DNA of 64,000 bases from Harmonia axyridis (Eukaryota; Arthropoda; Insecta; Coleoptera; Coccinellidae): NCBI RefSeq assembly GCF_914767665.1, contig NC_059505.1, positions 31,121,506-31,185,505 of the forward strand, read 5' to 3'. How positions within the stretch are numbered: position 1 is the first letter of the stretch; each line of letters begins with the position of its first letter. Below the pieces are notes generated by a model. It saw nothing but the letters and a program-made list of their open reading frames with translations. It searched no databases and was not told the origin of the DNA. Below are positions 1 through 11,647 of the stretch, piece by piece. Both the position numbers and the translations under genes were made by a program.

Positions 1-683
1 ATGGTCAGGCGTTTGTGGCTTATCCGCATAGACCAATGACTTTACATAGCCCCACAGAAAGTAGTCTAGAGGTGTTAAATCACAAGATCTTGGAGGCCAA
101 TTCACAGGTCCAAAACGTGAAATTAGGCGGTCACCAAACGAGTCTTTCAATAAATCGATTGTGGCACGAGCTGTGTGACATGTTGCGCCGTCTTGTTGGA
201 ACCACAGCTCCTGGACATCATGGTTGTTCAATTCAGGAATGAAAAAGTTAGTAATCATGGCTCTATACCGATCACCATTGACTGTAACGTTCTGGCCATC
301 ATTGTTTTTGAAGAAGTACGGACCAATGATTCCACCAGTCCATGAAGCGCACCAAAAAGTCAGTTTTTCTGGATGTAACGGTGTTTCGACATACACTTGA
401 GGATTAGCTTCATTCCAAATGCGGCAGTTTTGTTTGTTGACGTAGCCAATCAACCAGAAGAGTGCTTCATCGCTAAAGGACGTAGTGCGCGATACGTATT
501 CCGCACAGAACTATTATTTTCGAAATGAAATTGCACTATTTGTAAGCGTTGTTCAGGCGTGAGTCTATTCATGATGAATTGCCAAACCAAACTGAGAATA
601 AATCACTTGACAGCTGTTAAATCGGTCGCCATCTTGAACAGTAATGCCAACTTAATGTTATATACCTCGAAAAAAACACCCGT
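1..683 (-). mobile_element. DD41D (rosa-type) mariner relic, cut by window edge
   Basis: Degenerate Tc1/mariner-superfamily transposon. Reading down from about 520 to base 1, one frame stays open and shows FSDEALFW (first catalytic Asp), GYVNKQNCRIW, QQDGATCHTA (second Asp) and SCDLTPLDYFLWG (third Asp). There are 41 residues between the second and third Asp, the spacing of the DD41D or rosa group. The N-terminal DNA-binding part is mostly missing: NNSSVRNTYRAL-type helix-turn-helix sequence (near 540-500, in another frame) runs directly into the catalytic core, so this copy is internally deleted. The inverted-repeat end, read inward as ACGGGTGTTTTTTTCGAGG, lies at 665-683 and is followed by TA at 684-685. 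A sister copy lies at 61758-62699. The C-terminus and the other TIR lie outside the window. It cannot make active transposase. Confidence 0.8.
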
Positions 684-711
684 TAGTATTAGGTATTTAT
701 AGAATTGAAAA

Positions 712-1030
712 TGAAGGTGTTCCCGAAAAAAAATTTTCTGCAGAAATATTCAAAAAAATTTCCTCGTCGCCACCATTTTTTCATAGGAATCCCATTAACA
801 TTAAGCGTTGACTTTCAACCCAAGGGATGGCATATTGCTGAAATTGTTATAAAAAAGCTATCTATGCAATAATATACTGGGTGTGCCATTTGAAATAAGT
901 AGGAAGTAGTCTGATTCCGGATAAACGGATGTTGTAGAGATCTGAAAATATTTTAGGGAGAAAGGTCATTGTCTCAAACCGCAACATACAGATATTCAGC
1001 ACAAACTTTTCATTAGTTTTCTATAAATGT
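712..1030. repeat. Dispersed repeat R1, copy a
   Basis: Non-coding stretch that matches 18993-19388 in the same orientation. Shared landmarks are the GGCATATTG block, the GCAATAATATACTGG block, and GAGATCTGAAAATATTTTAG followed by a CATTGTCT block. Family unknown. Copy b carries a 64-bp insertion that is absent here, so this copy gives the empty site. Confidence 0.65.
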
Positions 1031-1623
1031 CTAATAGGCCATCGCGGTGAATCACCCTATAACAAATAATACTAAAATACCAGCACCAGCAAATTTTACG
1101 TTAAGCCCATACACTACAAGTTGTTGCTGAATTGGAGGTACAAATGAAAATGAGGGATTTCTTGGGTAATTTTAAAGAAGAAAGTCCTATAAACATGAGC
1201 TTGCACATGCTTTGATACATGGTGTTTCATGTAGTAGGACATCAAAACTAATAATTAATTTATTCATCAACAACTTACTAACTGAATATTTATAATAATT
1301 TGATTTTTTTTTAATAGGTAGCACATAGGAGAAAACTGCAAAAACCAAAAAGTTTAGTAGTAGATCAATGTAAAGAATATCACCATGTAGATTTGGAATC
1401 GAACTTAGCATATCATGTGATATATAAACTATGATTTGTTATATCTGTGTTCAATTTCATTTGAATATCTTGCAGATTGCAGGTGCTATGAAAAAAAAAT
1501 TATGCTTGAAGCTTTTAAACTCGATTGAAAAAATTCCAGGAAAATCAAAGTTTCAATCCAAAAACTTCTGAAGATGCTTACTTCAGTAGTAATAGCGAAT
1601 GTTAGGTAAAAAACAGACTAGAC

Positions 1624-2258
1624 CAATGGTTCCCAAACTTTTTTTTTCGTGGACCCCTTTTAAAGCTTCACTAGTTTCGGTGGACCCCTATCTTATATAT
1701 AAATCTACAACCTTTTTTTTTCAGTTGAAGAATTGCTTGGAAAACAAAGAAAGGGCTATAAAATTAAATTCGGTAACACTGAAGTTTTTATAAAAGGTAC
1801 AGATAAGAGTATTTGTATGTGAATTAAGGTATGAATTGGAGTTATAGTAAAAACCAAGAAAAAGGTAAAAAATTCGGAATAAACGGATAACGTTTTTGAC
1901 CATTGACCATGCAAAATCAGGTAGTTTTTATTTGAAAGCGTTGAATATTTTGAAATAACACAATAAAATTGGATATAAAAATTTAATAATAATAATGATA
2001 ATAGCGCCTTAATTGCAAAAAAAAAACAATAATACATGATATTGTTTTTTTTTTTGAGGATTACATTATGGCACTACGCGCAGTTTGGTGATGAATCCCT
2101 GCCTATATTTTTATTCTTCACAATCGAAATCAGAAAAATTTTCGTGGACCCCCATTAAAAACTTGTGGACCCCCATTTGTGCTTCACGACACCGTGGACC
2201 CCCTTCGAGACCCCTGTGGACCACCGGGGGTCCACCTGGACCACATTGGGAAACACTG
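1624..2258. mobile_element. Non-autonomous hAT-type element (635 bp) with 8-bp TSD
   Basis: Flanked by an exact 8-bp direct repeat GACTAGAC (1616-1623 and 2259-2266), the usual hAT duplication length. The ends are imperfect inverted repeats: CAATGGTTCCCAAAC on the left, and CAGTGTTTCCCAA read inward from the right. The motif GTGGACCCC is reiterated near both ends (about 1650, 1681, 2145, 2164, 2192), a layout like the subterminal transposase-binding motifs of hAT elements. No transposase-like reading frame is present, so any movement would need a transposase supplied elsewhere. Confidence 0.8.
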
Positions 2259-2266
2259 GACTAGAC

Positions 2267-3240
2267 CATGAATAAAACATAACGTTAAATTTTCGGATCC
2301 TTTAGATTTTTTAGGATTAAAAAATTATTCTAAGGTCTTTTCTGAATTTGCACAGGGTCATCATTGCCAACATAAGAATCTATTCCGCATGAAACAAAGC
2401 GACCTTGTCACATCCACTCATCACCTCTCCCCTGTCCCAGATGAATTGAAGAAAGAGGAATAGTTGTATCAGAAAGGGACCCTCTGGGAAATATTCGTCC
2501 AGCCATTAGTTATCGACAAGGAGGACATCACGTCCTGGTAGCCAACCCTAGCGGCTCTTTTTCGTGACATGGAAAACACCTAAGTGGACACAGGATCGAT
2601 CTTCCAGTCCACCCAAGGGCTGATACTGGTCGTCAGAAGTGTCACTTGTGTGAGCCCGAGTTCGAATTAACCCTGTGAAAGATAGCAGCTTCAAATGATG
2701 TATACGCCGACTATTTCGATGTAGAATTTTAGCTTGATCGAGGTGATTTTTATGGTATATCTCCCTACTTTTGTGACGAACCGAAAGAAGTTCTATTCTC
2801 CAAAGGAAACATACTACTTTTTTCTCTACGGCATTTAAACGAGCAGCGCTGCTGAAATATTCACATGTACCTTTTCGCTACAATTGTTTGAATTTAGTTT
2901 TCTGAACACATATCTAATTAGAGTAAGATTGATTCAGATTGAAAAAAAAATAATTATTGCATTGCGTCATCTTGCTATATAAACTGGACCCCACAAATAT
3001 TCCATTCTTATTGCATCAGTTTATTCCCAAACGAAGTTCAGAATCAGAGAGATAAAAGATCCTCCGGGCCAGTTTGAGAGACGGAAATTCTAGGAAAAAT
3101 CATATCGCTTGATGAAATATATCCAAGAAATGCTCCGTTAACCAAGTAAACTAGAAAGTTTGATAAAAAAAATGACATTTTTGATTTTTGCCAAACGCTT
3201 GGATAAATCGGATGAAAATTTCTAGGCCTCCATTTTCAGA
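2267..3240. other. Unassigned intergenic DNA
   Basis: I see no supported gene, TIR pair or recognised repeat here. Reading frames are short and show no family motif. Confidence 0.5.
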
Positions 3241-3264
3241 ATATTTATATATTTCTTAATTGGT

Positions 3265-3710
3265 TTCATGTTTGATTAATTAATTAATCAATTCAATTAT
3301 TTATTCATTTATCTATTCGTTCATTTATTCTTTAATTTTCATTCATTTATTCATTAATTTTTTATTTCATTATTTATTGAAAAAATTATTCATTCATTCA
3401 TTTATTTATTAATTCCTTAACTCATTCATTTATTTATCTACTGATTGATTAATCAATCATTTATTTATCTATTCATTAATTAATTAATTAATTTATTTAT
3501 CTAGATGAAAAAATGAATGAATGAACTGATGAATAGATAAATAAATGATTGATTAATCAATCAATAGATAAATCGAATGATAAATAACTATTTATCATTT
3601 GATTAATTTATTGATTTATTCATTCATTTATCTGTTCGTTCATTTATTCCTCAATTGATTTATTCATCCATTCATCTATTTAATCATTTTTATTCATTCA
3701 TTCTGTATTT
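3265..3710. repeat. AT-rich low-complexity block (ATTCATTTATT-type)
   Basis: Degenerate short tandem sequence built from ATTCATTTA, ATTAATTA and TTATCTATTCA words. The middle (about 3445-3590) is partly self-complementary: GATTGATTAATCAATC occurs on both sides of a short centre and the flanking TTTATTTATCTATTCAT words are inverted. A second block of the same composition lies at 4611-4935. Confidence 0.85.
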
Positions 3711-4610
3711 TACCGGAAGAAGTATCCTTAAGTATTGAACCTTAGCTTGTAAGTGGTTCACTAAATGAACTGTAATTTAAATGAGCTATGACCCAATAGT
3801 TTGCGCAATATTCGGATTCAATTATGAAAACGACAAAAGGAACTTCACGGGACTTACTAGATCACTAGATGATGTGATAAGTGGAGTAATGTGGACTGCT
3901 CAAGTTGCCCCTTAGATGTTGGCTGCATAAACTGAACACTAAACTAAATATAGTCTGATTTTTTGAAAATAGCGACAAAGGCACCTAATCGAAGAAGAAC
4001 AAGAGATATGTGACTGTGGCAATTTATCTATGTTCACCATTCGGAACCATGAAAAGGAATCAACATAATCCTCCTTTTTACTGGTGTTTTGGGAAAAGAA
4101 AGTACTCGTATATACTCGCGCACTTGACCATGTAAGAAGCTGTGCAAGTACTTGAATCACTTACTTACTTAATGTTAAAAACAGAAGAACTCGGTGTGAA
4201 TCTTGGAATGATCAAAGCCACACCCCCAAGGGATCTGTAGAATGACTTTGCGAACGGTCGAATCTAAAACGGCCTGAATGCCCATAAAAATTGGCATTTC
4301 AGGGTGAATAATTCAATTGAGTTCAGACCAGTCTACAACTACAACATATGTGCAACACTTGCACCGACAACGAGAAGAGTAAAGATTTTCACATCTGTTC
4401 TCGAGACCGGCCAAAAAGTACCTGCGACCGAGCCGCAACGACTAAAGTGTCCAGCCACCTTTAAAAAACGATTGGATCTAAATATTATCTTCTTCACACA
4501 TTTTTAGTGGGTTGAAAATGAATTGAAAAAAGTGTTTTTATCCCGTTCTTTAATTTACCTAATTTTTCCTTGGCCGTGAACTACGTCTTCACAGTATAAG
4601 GACCACAACC
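3711..4610. other. Unassigned intergenic DNA
   Basis: Lies between the two AT-rich blocks. No gene, RNA or mobile-element signature recognised; frames of 67-73 codons here show no motif or splice context. Confidence 0.45.
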
Positions 4611-4935
4611 CACAATTCATTTATTTATTCACACATTTATTTTTCCATTCATTCATTTATTTATATATGCATTCATTGATTAGTTCATTTATTGATCCAT
4701 TCATGTACTCATCTATTGATCAATTAATATGTTGATTAATTAATTGATCTATTTATCAATTTATTAATCCTTTCATTTATTTACTCATCTATTCATCAAT
4801 TAATTAATTAATCAATTGATTAATTCATTTAATTATTTATCTATCTATTAATTTTGTTATTCCTGAATTCATTTATTTTCTTATTAATTTGTTTGATCAT
4901 TAATTCATTGAATTAGTGAATCATTAATTTATTTT
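4611..4935. repeat. AT-rich low-complexity block, second
   Basis: Same ATTCATTTA / ATTAATTA word composition as 3265-3710, without an exact repeat unit. Confidence 0.8.
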
Positions 4936-5910
4936 TTCTTTTATTACTACCTTTAATTAGCGTTGTTTTATTGTGATACTACTTGCGGTAGCTTTTTCTC
5001 TACATTTTGTAGTTTGTTCTATACTTATATAATTTTATCTATATTTCTGTTGTTTTTTAATCATGTTTTTGGCATCGATTTCTAGGATCATTAGCCGTTC
5101 AAAGAACAATTACAACAAAACAATAAATAGTTAATGATCACACACATGAACCAAAAAATATAAAAAACGATACGCGCAAAAGACTAGATTTGAGTAAACG
5201 GCAGTAGTATATTTCTGTTGTTTATTTGTATTTTTTGCTTCCGCCTGCATTTCTTTTTTTCTGTATTTAGCAGTCTATGCCAAAAATTCATTAAAAATAG
5301 ACTTCTCAATGTCCTATTACAAATCATTCAATACAATAATTGAAAATTAAGTTCCACCTTTTATAGGTCAAAAACCCCAACCACCAAAATAAGCAAGACG
5401 TGTAAAAATAACCTCAAATATCCTATCGGAAAAGCTACAATCCATCATTCGCCCACGTGAACTCCGAACCCTTCAGCCCTCGGGGACGTCTCGGAGGAAA
5501 TGGGGAGGCCAAACCCCCCGAACATCCATCGCAGACACCAGCACGAAAATAAAACCAAAAACGGACAGCGGGCGAGACCAGCGGCTATACAGGATATGAC
5601 GAGCATGTGTCCTGACCGGCAGATTTGTAACTGTCTGAACTAATATGCATATAGAAAAGCAACGGATCAAATCAGGTATTCTCGAATTTCCTCGGGAGAA
5701 ATCTGGATGTGATTGGATTGCGATAACCCAAGGGAATCGGCGGACAATTCCAGTTTTAAACTTTCGCGCGCTTAAACCTGGCCGTAGGCGACTGCGATCC
5801 TTGCCGCGAGATGTGTTTTGCTGGCTGCACGTGTGTGGGTTCGACAGGTCGGGTCCGGTTTTGTTCGATGGGGTGTTTTTTGGCGTTTTATTATGATTAT
5901 TTCACTCAGA
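4936..5910. other. Unassigned DNA with a GC-richer island (5440-5890)
   Basis: The island is clearly more GC-rich than its surroundings (CCCTCGGGGACG, TCCTTGCCGCGAG). Overlapping short frames occur on both strands, but none has a recognisable domain or a convincing exon structure. It could be an unrecognised exon, a CpG-rich regulatory segment, or a fragment of an unknown element. Confidence 0.35.
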
Positions 5911-5915
5911 TGCAT

Positions 5916-6160
5916 AGAGTAATAAACATAGATAGAGGGAGTATATGCAATTTCCATGGCCCCAACATGATTAGATTACGTTGTCAGATTGTGATATATT
6001 TTCAAAACCACAATTTTACAATTAAAAAATAAAATTACAATTTTCTTTATGAATGTATATTATATTGAATGAAAGATATCTATTTGAGTGATTCCTGATT
6101 GAATATAAAATTTTAATATTTGGAATCCGATATTTTTTCTAATTGTTGAATTTATATGAT
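5916..6160 (+). mobile_element. M1 TIR element, left-half fragment
   Basis: Begins with the M1 terminal sequence AGAGTAATAAACATAGATAG and continues colinear with the complete copy at 6371-6941 (the TTACGTTGTCAGATTGTGATA block and the TTTGGAATCCGATATTTTT block), then stops near 6160. The right half and right TIR are missing. Confidence 0.7.
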
Positions 6161-6370
6161 CATCAGCTGATCGGAGGCACAACATAGTTTTGATTGGTTC
6201 TACATGTTCAACACTATCTTATCATTGGCTGAAATTCAAACTTCTGTACTCTCTCCTTTATGGTCTAGTCAGCATCAACCTTTCTCTCTTCAATGTTGGA
6301 GTCAATTCTGTAGACCTCAATAACGCCCAAGGGCGCAACTATGTATCATTAGATTATTGGTGGTGTTCAT

Positions 6371-6941
6371 AGAGTAATTATCATAGATAGAGGGAGTATA
6401 CGCAATTTTTACATTTCTCCAACATGGTTAAATTACGTTGTCAGATTGTGATATATTTTCAAATCCACAATTTGACTATATCATTATAAATGTATATTTT
6501 ATTGAAAGAAATATATTCATTTGAGTTATTCACGATTAAATATGCAAATTTTAACATTTGGAATCCGATATTTTTCCTAATTGTCGAATTTATAATAAGC
6601 AGAATATTTATTATTCTCTGTATCTACTTGCTGAAATCCATGGTTTGGCAACTTTTGCTCTCCTAGTGTCATCGGTTGTTTCACGTCGTTTGGCGCTCTC
6701 GAAGTTTGTTTCCGGAATTTCTGATATATTTAGGTATTTATTCCAATATATTTTAGGTTAATATGAAACTATGGGACATAAGTGCGTTCTTTGTGGAGAA
6801 ACTTGCGAATTGAGTCAAATGTCGTATCACTGATATGTTTTCATTTCAGCGCGCTTCCTGTCAAATTTGATAGTTCATGTTGGGGACAAAATTTGCTTAC
6901 TGAAAACGACATATGCTCCCTCTATCTAAGTTTATTTCTCT
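6371..6941 (+). mobile_element. M1 TIR element, complete copy (~570 bp)
   Basis: Non-coding element with inverted ends of roughly 28 bp. The left end starts AGAGTAATTATCATAGATAG and the right end read inward starts CAGAGAAATAAACTTAGATA; both continue into GAGGGAG. Other copies are at 5916-6160 (partial), 57875-58450 (reverse) and about 61742-63275 (interrupted). I could not fix a consistent target duplication. The superfamily is not identified and no transposase is encoded. Confidence 0.7.
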
Positions 6942-7195
6942 GAGATCAAATGCAACCATTTTTCGAATCAATTTTGTTCACATGACTGAATTTTGCGCAA
7001 AACCTGTTTTATCGTTATTATTTTTTCGTTTGTGCTCCATAGTGGTCTTTATTCAATTATTTCCATATGTTCTACTCAAAGCTCATGGAAATATGAATTT
7101 CTTGATCAAGGCCATCGACAGGAATTACGGGATCGGGAAGGATATGAAAATCCGGGTGCCCATGTTCTTCCGCCAATTTGAGTCGAACTTTTACA

Positions 7196-7450
7196 CAGGG
7201 CCGCCGCCAGACATTTTAGCGCCCCGTCAAAATAAAATTTTACCGCCCTGCTTTGACTAATTTATATGAATTTTCTTCAAAAGAGCCTCTGCTATTCATC
7301 TCATGCAGCTTTTCAATTTCATATGAAATCATATTTATCAATTCAAAATCTTAGAGGTGCAAAAAGTGTTGTTTTATTAACTGACTTTGCGCCTCTATAA
7401 TTGGGCGCCCCGGCAAAATGTCCGGTATGCCGCTTCTGGCGGCGGCCCTG
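7196..7450. mobile_element. hAT-like MITE (255 bp) with CAGGGCCGCCGCCAGA ends
   Basis: Perfect 16-bp terminal inverted repeat CAGGGCCGCCGCCAGA at both ends. The flanks are CTTTTACA (7188-7195) and TTTTTACA (7451-7458), matching at 7 of 8 bases, the hAT duplication length. GCGCCCCG words occur inside both ends. No coding capacity. Confidence 0.75.
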
Positions 7451-7545
7451 TTTTTACAAAAAGAATCACACTAAAGGATTGAAAATTGATTATTCGATAA
7501 TTTGTACCTTTATTACAATGCACAAGTGCTATTTTAAATTGGGCT

Positions 7546-7830
7546 CAGGGCTGCCGCCAGACATTTTGGCACCCCGGCAAAATAAATATTTGCCGCCCTG
7601 CTTTGCCTAATTTATCTGAATTGTCTTTGGAGGAGACCCTGTTATTCCCCTCATGCATCTTTTCAATTTCATATGAAATCGTATTTTTCAACTTGAAATC
7701 ACCGTGTCAAATTTATCAAAGGACGTTTTGTCGATTTCATCAGAAAACATTCTGTCTTAATAATGTCCAGTTAACATCCTGTATTGTTTGTAAGTACGAC
7801 GCTCTATAAGTATATAGTAAAAAGAAGACG
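7546..7830 (+). mobile_element. Truncated relative of the 7196 MITE
   Basis: Starts CAGGGCTGCCGCCAGACA and follows the left part of the upstream MITE for about 150 bp (a CCCTGCTTTG word and the CTTTTCAATTTCATATGAAATC block are shared). No matching right end was found, so this looks like a deleted copy or a partial tandem duplication about 350 bp downstream of the first. Confidence 0.6.
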
Positions 7831-8094
7831 TAGTCCTTGAATGTGCATTTAAGTATCTATTTGTATTTTCATAACTACAGTTGAGATCGCCTGTTCGATT
7901 TAAAAAAAATTGGATCCAAAGAATTTTATTATTTTACTAGAAAGAGTGGAATTTTCACTAAGAAAACATTTTTGCGTCAGAAAATATGTTTTTATTTTCC
8001 ATCCTTGAATAGGAAACTCGTCGAATTCAAAGAGCGAGTAATCATACCCAATTGGTTATCTCCTAATGTTCTAATGAAAAAAAACGGCGCAACA

Positions 8095-8312
8095 ATGGAA
8101 GAAGAGGAAGAAGATGAAGAAGAAGAAGAGGAGGAGGAGGAAGAAGAAGAAGAAGAAAAAGAAAAAAGAATAAGAGGAAGGTGAAGAAGAGGAAGAAGAG
8201 GAGGAGGAAGAAAAAGAGGAGGAAGAAGAAGAGGAGGAGAAAGTAGAAGAGAAGGAGGAAGTAGACGAGGAGGAGGAAGTAGAAGAGGAAGAAGAAGGAG
8301 AAGAATCCTTAT
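8095..8312 (+). repeat. Purine-rich GAAGAGGAG tract
   Basis: About 215 bp of almost pure purine on the plus strand, built from GAA, GAG and GGA triplets, with a few T interruptions. The apparent Glu-rich and Ser/Phe-rich reading frames across it follow from the composition and are not evidence of a gene. Confidence 0.9.
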
Positions 8313-8319
8313 GAGCCAT

Positions 8320-8746
8320 AGAAATATTGGTTATTTCTACATTTGGTGAACGTTGATAAACATTTATATATAACGCAATACAATTTCCTCTCCTGAATAT
8401 CTGTTAGTATAACTGTTTTTGTTGAATTATAAAAGCATTTGAATACTTCTTGCAAGACTTTAAATTCGTAAAATCACGAATTAAGTCATAGTACGAACTC
8501 TTATTCATTAATATATTTTACGAAGCGTTTAGCAATATGAAGTTAAAATACAGAGTATTCGGCTCAGTATACTAAATTAAAATATATATTAATAAGCTCA
8601 ATCTGCCGTTCTTTAAAATTGTCCGCCTACTCAGCCTTCTAGTAAATCCGTCACTACGTAATAACTTCTAAACTTTTCGAGAAAAGCTCTGAATATCGGA
8701 CGGACGATTTTTCATTCGATTTTTGTATTTTAAACATACTGCAACA
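8320..8746. other. Unassigned intergenic DNA
   Basis: No supported gene or element between the purine tract and the next TIR element. Confidence 0.4.
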
Positions 8747-8748
8747 TA

Positions 8749-9213
8749 CATGGTGTATCTAAATAACACTGAAAAAATGTGATTTTCTAATGGAAATTAG
8801 GGTGGGTAGGTGGTATAACATTTTTTGAAAAACTTCCTCCAGGAAAAGTTTGAAAAACTTTTTTTCTCTTTTTTATTTTCCATGTTGATTGAGCTAAAGA
8901 TGCGAAACTTAGTAAATATTATCTGTCAATAAATCTACACATTTCGAAATTTTTTCAACCTTGAAGAACAAGAGCCAACCAAATCATGATTCTACTAGGC
9001 TAATACTTTTACAACTGAAACAAAAGTGAACGAACAATAAACAAAAACCTGTCGAATATCGATAATAAAATTATTGTTGAAAATTTTTTCTTCGGGGGGG
9101 TGTAACTTTTCCGGGGGGAGGTTTTTCAAAAAAGTTTATACCAAATACTTACCTTAATTTCTATCACAGAATAACCCCTTACAATTTTTTCGGTGTTGTT
9201 CAGGTACACCCTG
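8749..9213. mobile_element. TACAGGGTG-class MITE (465 bp) with TA target
   Basis: Flanked by TA on both sides (8747-8748, 9214-9215). The ends form a long imperfect inverted repeat of about 120 bp: CATGGTGTATCTAAATAACA on the left and CAGGGTGTACCTGAACAACA read inward from the right, continuing through matching AAAACTTCCTCCAGGAAAAG / AAAACCTCCCCCCGGAAAAG blocks. Non-coding. TA duplication suggests Tc1/mariner-type mobilisation. Confidence 0.75.
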
Positions 9214-9215
9214 TA

Positions 9216-10213
9216 TCTCTCGAAATTTACAAGGAATGTTAAAATTTTTTTTCCCATTCCGATTCCAAAGACTCATTGTCCGAAATAATAAACCAAAATT
9301 AGATTTCCCTTTCTAAACCGCAGCCCAAAATCCCGCTCACAGTCTGTCTCAACAGCCGACCGAGTCGCTGCTATCAGTATGCGAAGTTCCCAATTACAAC
9401 TCCGCAAACTTCCCCAAGTACTTTTGATAAAGTATAAAAACTTTATCAAGCAAGTCATAAGATTATTGATTTTTAAGAGGGTTGCGCGGAACCCCAACGA
9501 CCAGTGCAACCCCATATTGGATCATGCCCGCCAGTATGCCGATTCTGAAAGTTTTATACGTGTTTGAAAGGACTGTTTCTTTCATAAACTTTTTCTAACT
9601 TATCGGAAACGGAAAACGCTCATTCTATGTGATTTTTCGGGGTGTTGAGAGGGTGTTGTGCTACCGAAAATTGCGGAAATCGGGGTGAGTCTTAGTTTTC
9701 AAACTTTCCGAATGCATGCGCTCGCAGTGTTTATCATCTGATCGGTAAGTTGTTAGGTTAGGTTATGTTGTGTGACGTAGAGGAAATCTGAACATTTCCT
9801 CACAACAAGTTTTCCTTTTTCCACGGTCATTCTTGGAATAGTTTCAGATTGGTCTTGGAGATTTCTTTGAGGTTATATTTACGTTTGAGGAGGATTTCCT
9901 GGAAAGGATTATCCTGGTTTTAGTAATTGGAATGATTTTTGCCTGTTGATTCGTGTTGTTGAAGGTTAGGTATGACGTGATGTTGTCCTTTTTTCTTATC
10001 ATTTGTTTTGAAGAAAATTGATTTGACCTTGAAAAGTTTTCGAATCATTCGGAATTTCTGAATTTTATTTCTTTGTGTAATTTAAACGGAATAATTACCA
10101 AAATATAACCGATGTAATCGTTTTCACCATCTTTAACAAGAATATAAAATATTCTTGGATATTTTGAATTTTGTTCCAATTTTTTTTTATTTATGTTTAT
10201 TCTAGAATCTTTA
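9216..10213. other. Unassigned intergenic DNA
   Basis: Short overlapping frames at 9273-9567 on both strands have no recognisable motif. A single GTTAGGTTAGGTTA word occurs near 9749. No element ends were found. Confidence 0.45.
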
Positions 10214-10215
10214 TA

Positions 10216-10830
10216 CAAGGTGTTCCTAATTGAAGGTATAAACGAAATGACAGATTCCTCATGTTGAGAAAAAAAGGACTTCAAACACTCTGTTTTCGAG
10301 ATACAGGGTGTTAAATTTTGATTTTTTAAAGTTTTTTGTCATAGCATCTTATCTCCACCAAATATTTTACTTGAATTTGGCATATATATTTCAATTCAAA
10401 GATTTCATCATGTGATGTGCTAATTTTTAATGCAAAACTACAAGGTGATATTCTTTTTCTGGAATAAGGCCCGTATCTTTCTTCCAGAACTTTTTTTTTT
10501 GATGGACCGCTAGTAATTCAGATAAATGTATAAACAAACTTTGGTCCAGTACTTCACTTTTTGGTTATTGATAGTTTTGTTGTCTCACCTAGTAATCCCT
10601 AGAAGGAAAATTATTAAAAAGATCCAGTGAGTTAGCTGTGATGAACAAATTCATTATAACTTTTGAAACTTATTTACTCAATCTGTAGCGAATTTTAACC
10701 AAGATTCGATAAAATGGTATAATCTTCACGAAAACATCTAGAAAACAAATTGTTTGCGGGCATGCTTATAGGACTTTTTTTCTTAAAATTATCCAATTCT
10801 CCTTTGTACCTGATATTAAGGAACACCCTG
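10216..10830. mobile_element. R2 TIR element, copy a (615 bp, TA target)
   Basis: TA on both sides (10214-10215, 10831-10832). Left end CAAGGTGTTCCTAATTGAAG; right end read inward CAGGGTGTTCCTTAATATCA. The inverted similarity extends about 100 bp (AAAAAAAGGACTTCAAACA against AAAAAAAGTCCTATAAGCA). The same non-coding sequence recurs at about 41820-42400 and 44717-45308. No transposase. Confidence 0.7.
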
Positions 10831-10832
10831 TA

Positions 10833-11647
10833 TCTGTATGGTATATCGAATAGAATAATATTTGTTGATTATATATTTATTCATATTAATTCAAACTTTC
10901 ATTTTCCATATCGATAAAAAAATGAAATGGAAATAAAGAAAAGAGTGAATTTTCCCATCCTGAAACATTTTGAATATTTCAAAATGATTTTGTTTGTTCA
11001 ATTCGATTGTAATGCTTCATTCCATAACAGACCTGTTGATCCTGTCGTTGTCCCAGTTGTTTTCCCAAGGTTGTTTGAAATGGGGTATCGAAACAATTGA
11101 CGTAATGAATTTCTATTCATACTGTTTTATGTTGAAACATAACATGTTGGCGTGAACTCATATGACATTGAATATGTTTTCAATGTAGGTTCTATTGAAT
11201 TTTGAGTTTCATTGATTATTTGCTGATCGTGTTTTTCATTGAGGTCAACGAGCCTTTTGGGCCAAATGTTCGATAACATAATACGTAAACAATTATATTA
11301 TGTGAATTATTACGAGTTCTATATGGACTTGAATTTAAACTTGAAAATTGAAGTAACTAACCTTTTGTACACGTAATCCACCTATTTTCTGAAGATGATA
11401 ATACTGTTGTCAAAACTGTGTCAACTTCAAATCGAAATTCCTTGAGTAAGGCAATGGTTACTTATGCTTTTACGTTATCAGTTATTTTTTCTATGAAATT
11501 TATGAATTCAGACATCCAAGAACTGAATATTCATTTGAATGCTTAATATCTACATTATTAAATTTTAATTATTATGAATATCTGTTTGTTTATTTTTTGA
11601 ATAAACCAAATTTCCAAATTCTTGTATTTATTGGAAATGATTGACCG
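10833..11647. other. Unassigned intergenic DNA
   Basis: AT-rich, no gene or element ends recognised; part of it may be a decayed upstream portion of the RTE-type fragment that follows. Confidence 0.4.

Noticed and set aside
7972..8319. Glu-rich (plus) and Ser/Phe-rich (minus) open frames
   Set aside because: They are read-outs of the GAAGAGGAG purine tract; no coding context.
9749..9765. GTTAGGTTAGGTTA as interstitial telomere repeat
   Set aside because: Only about two TTAGG units; too short to distinguish from chance in insect DNA.
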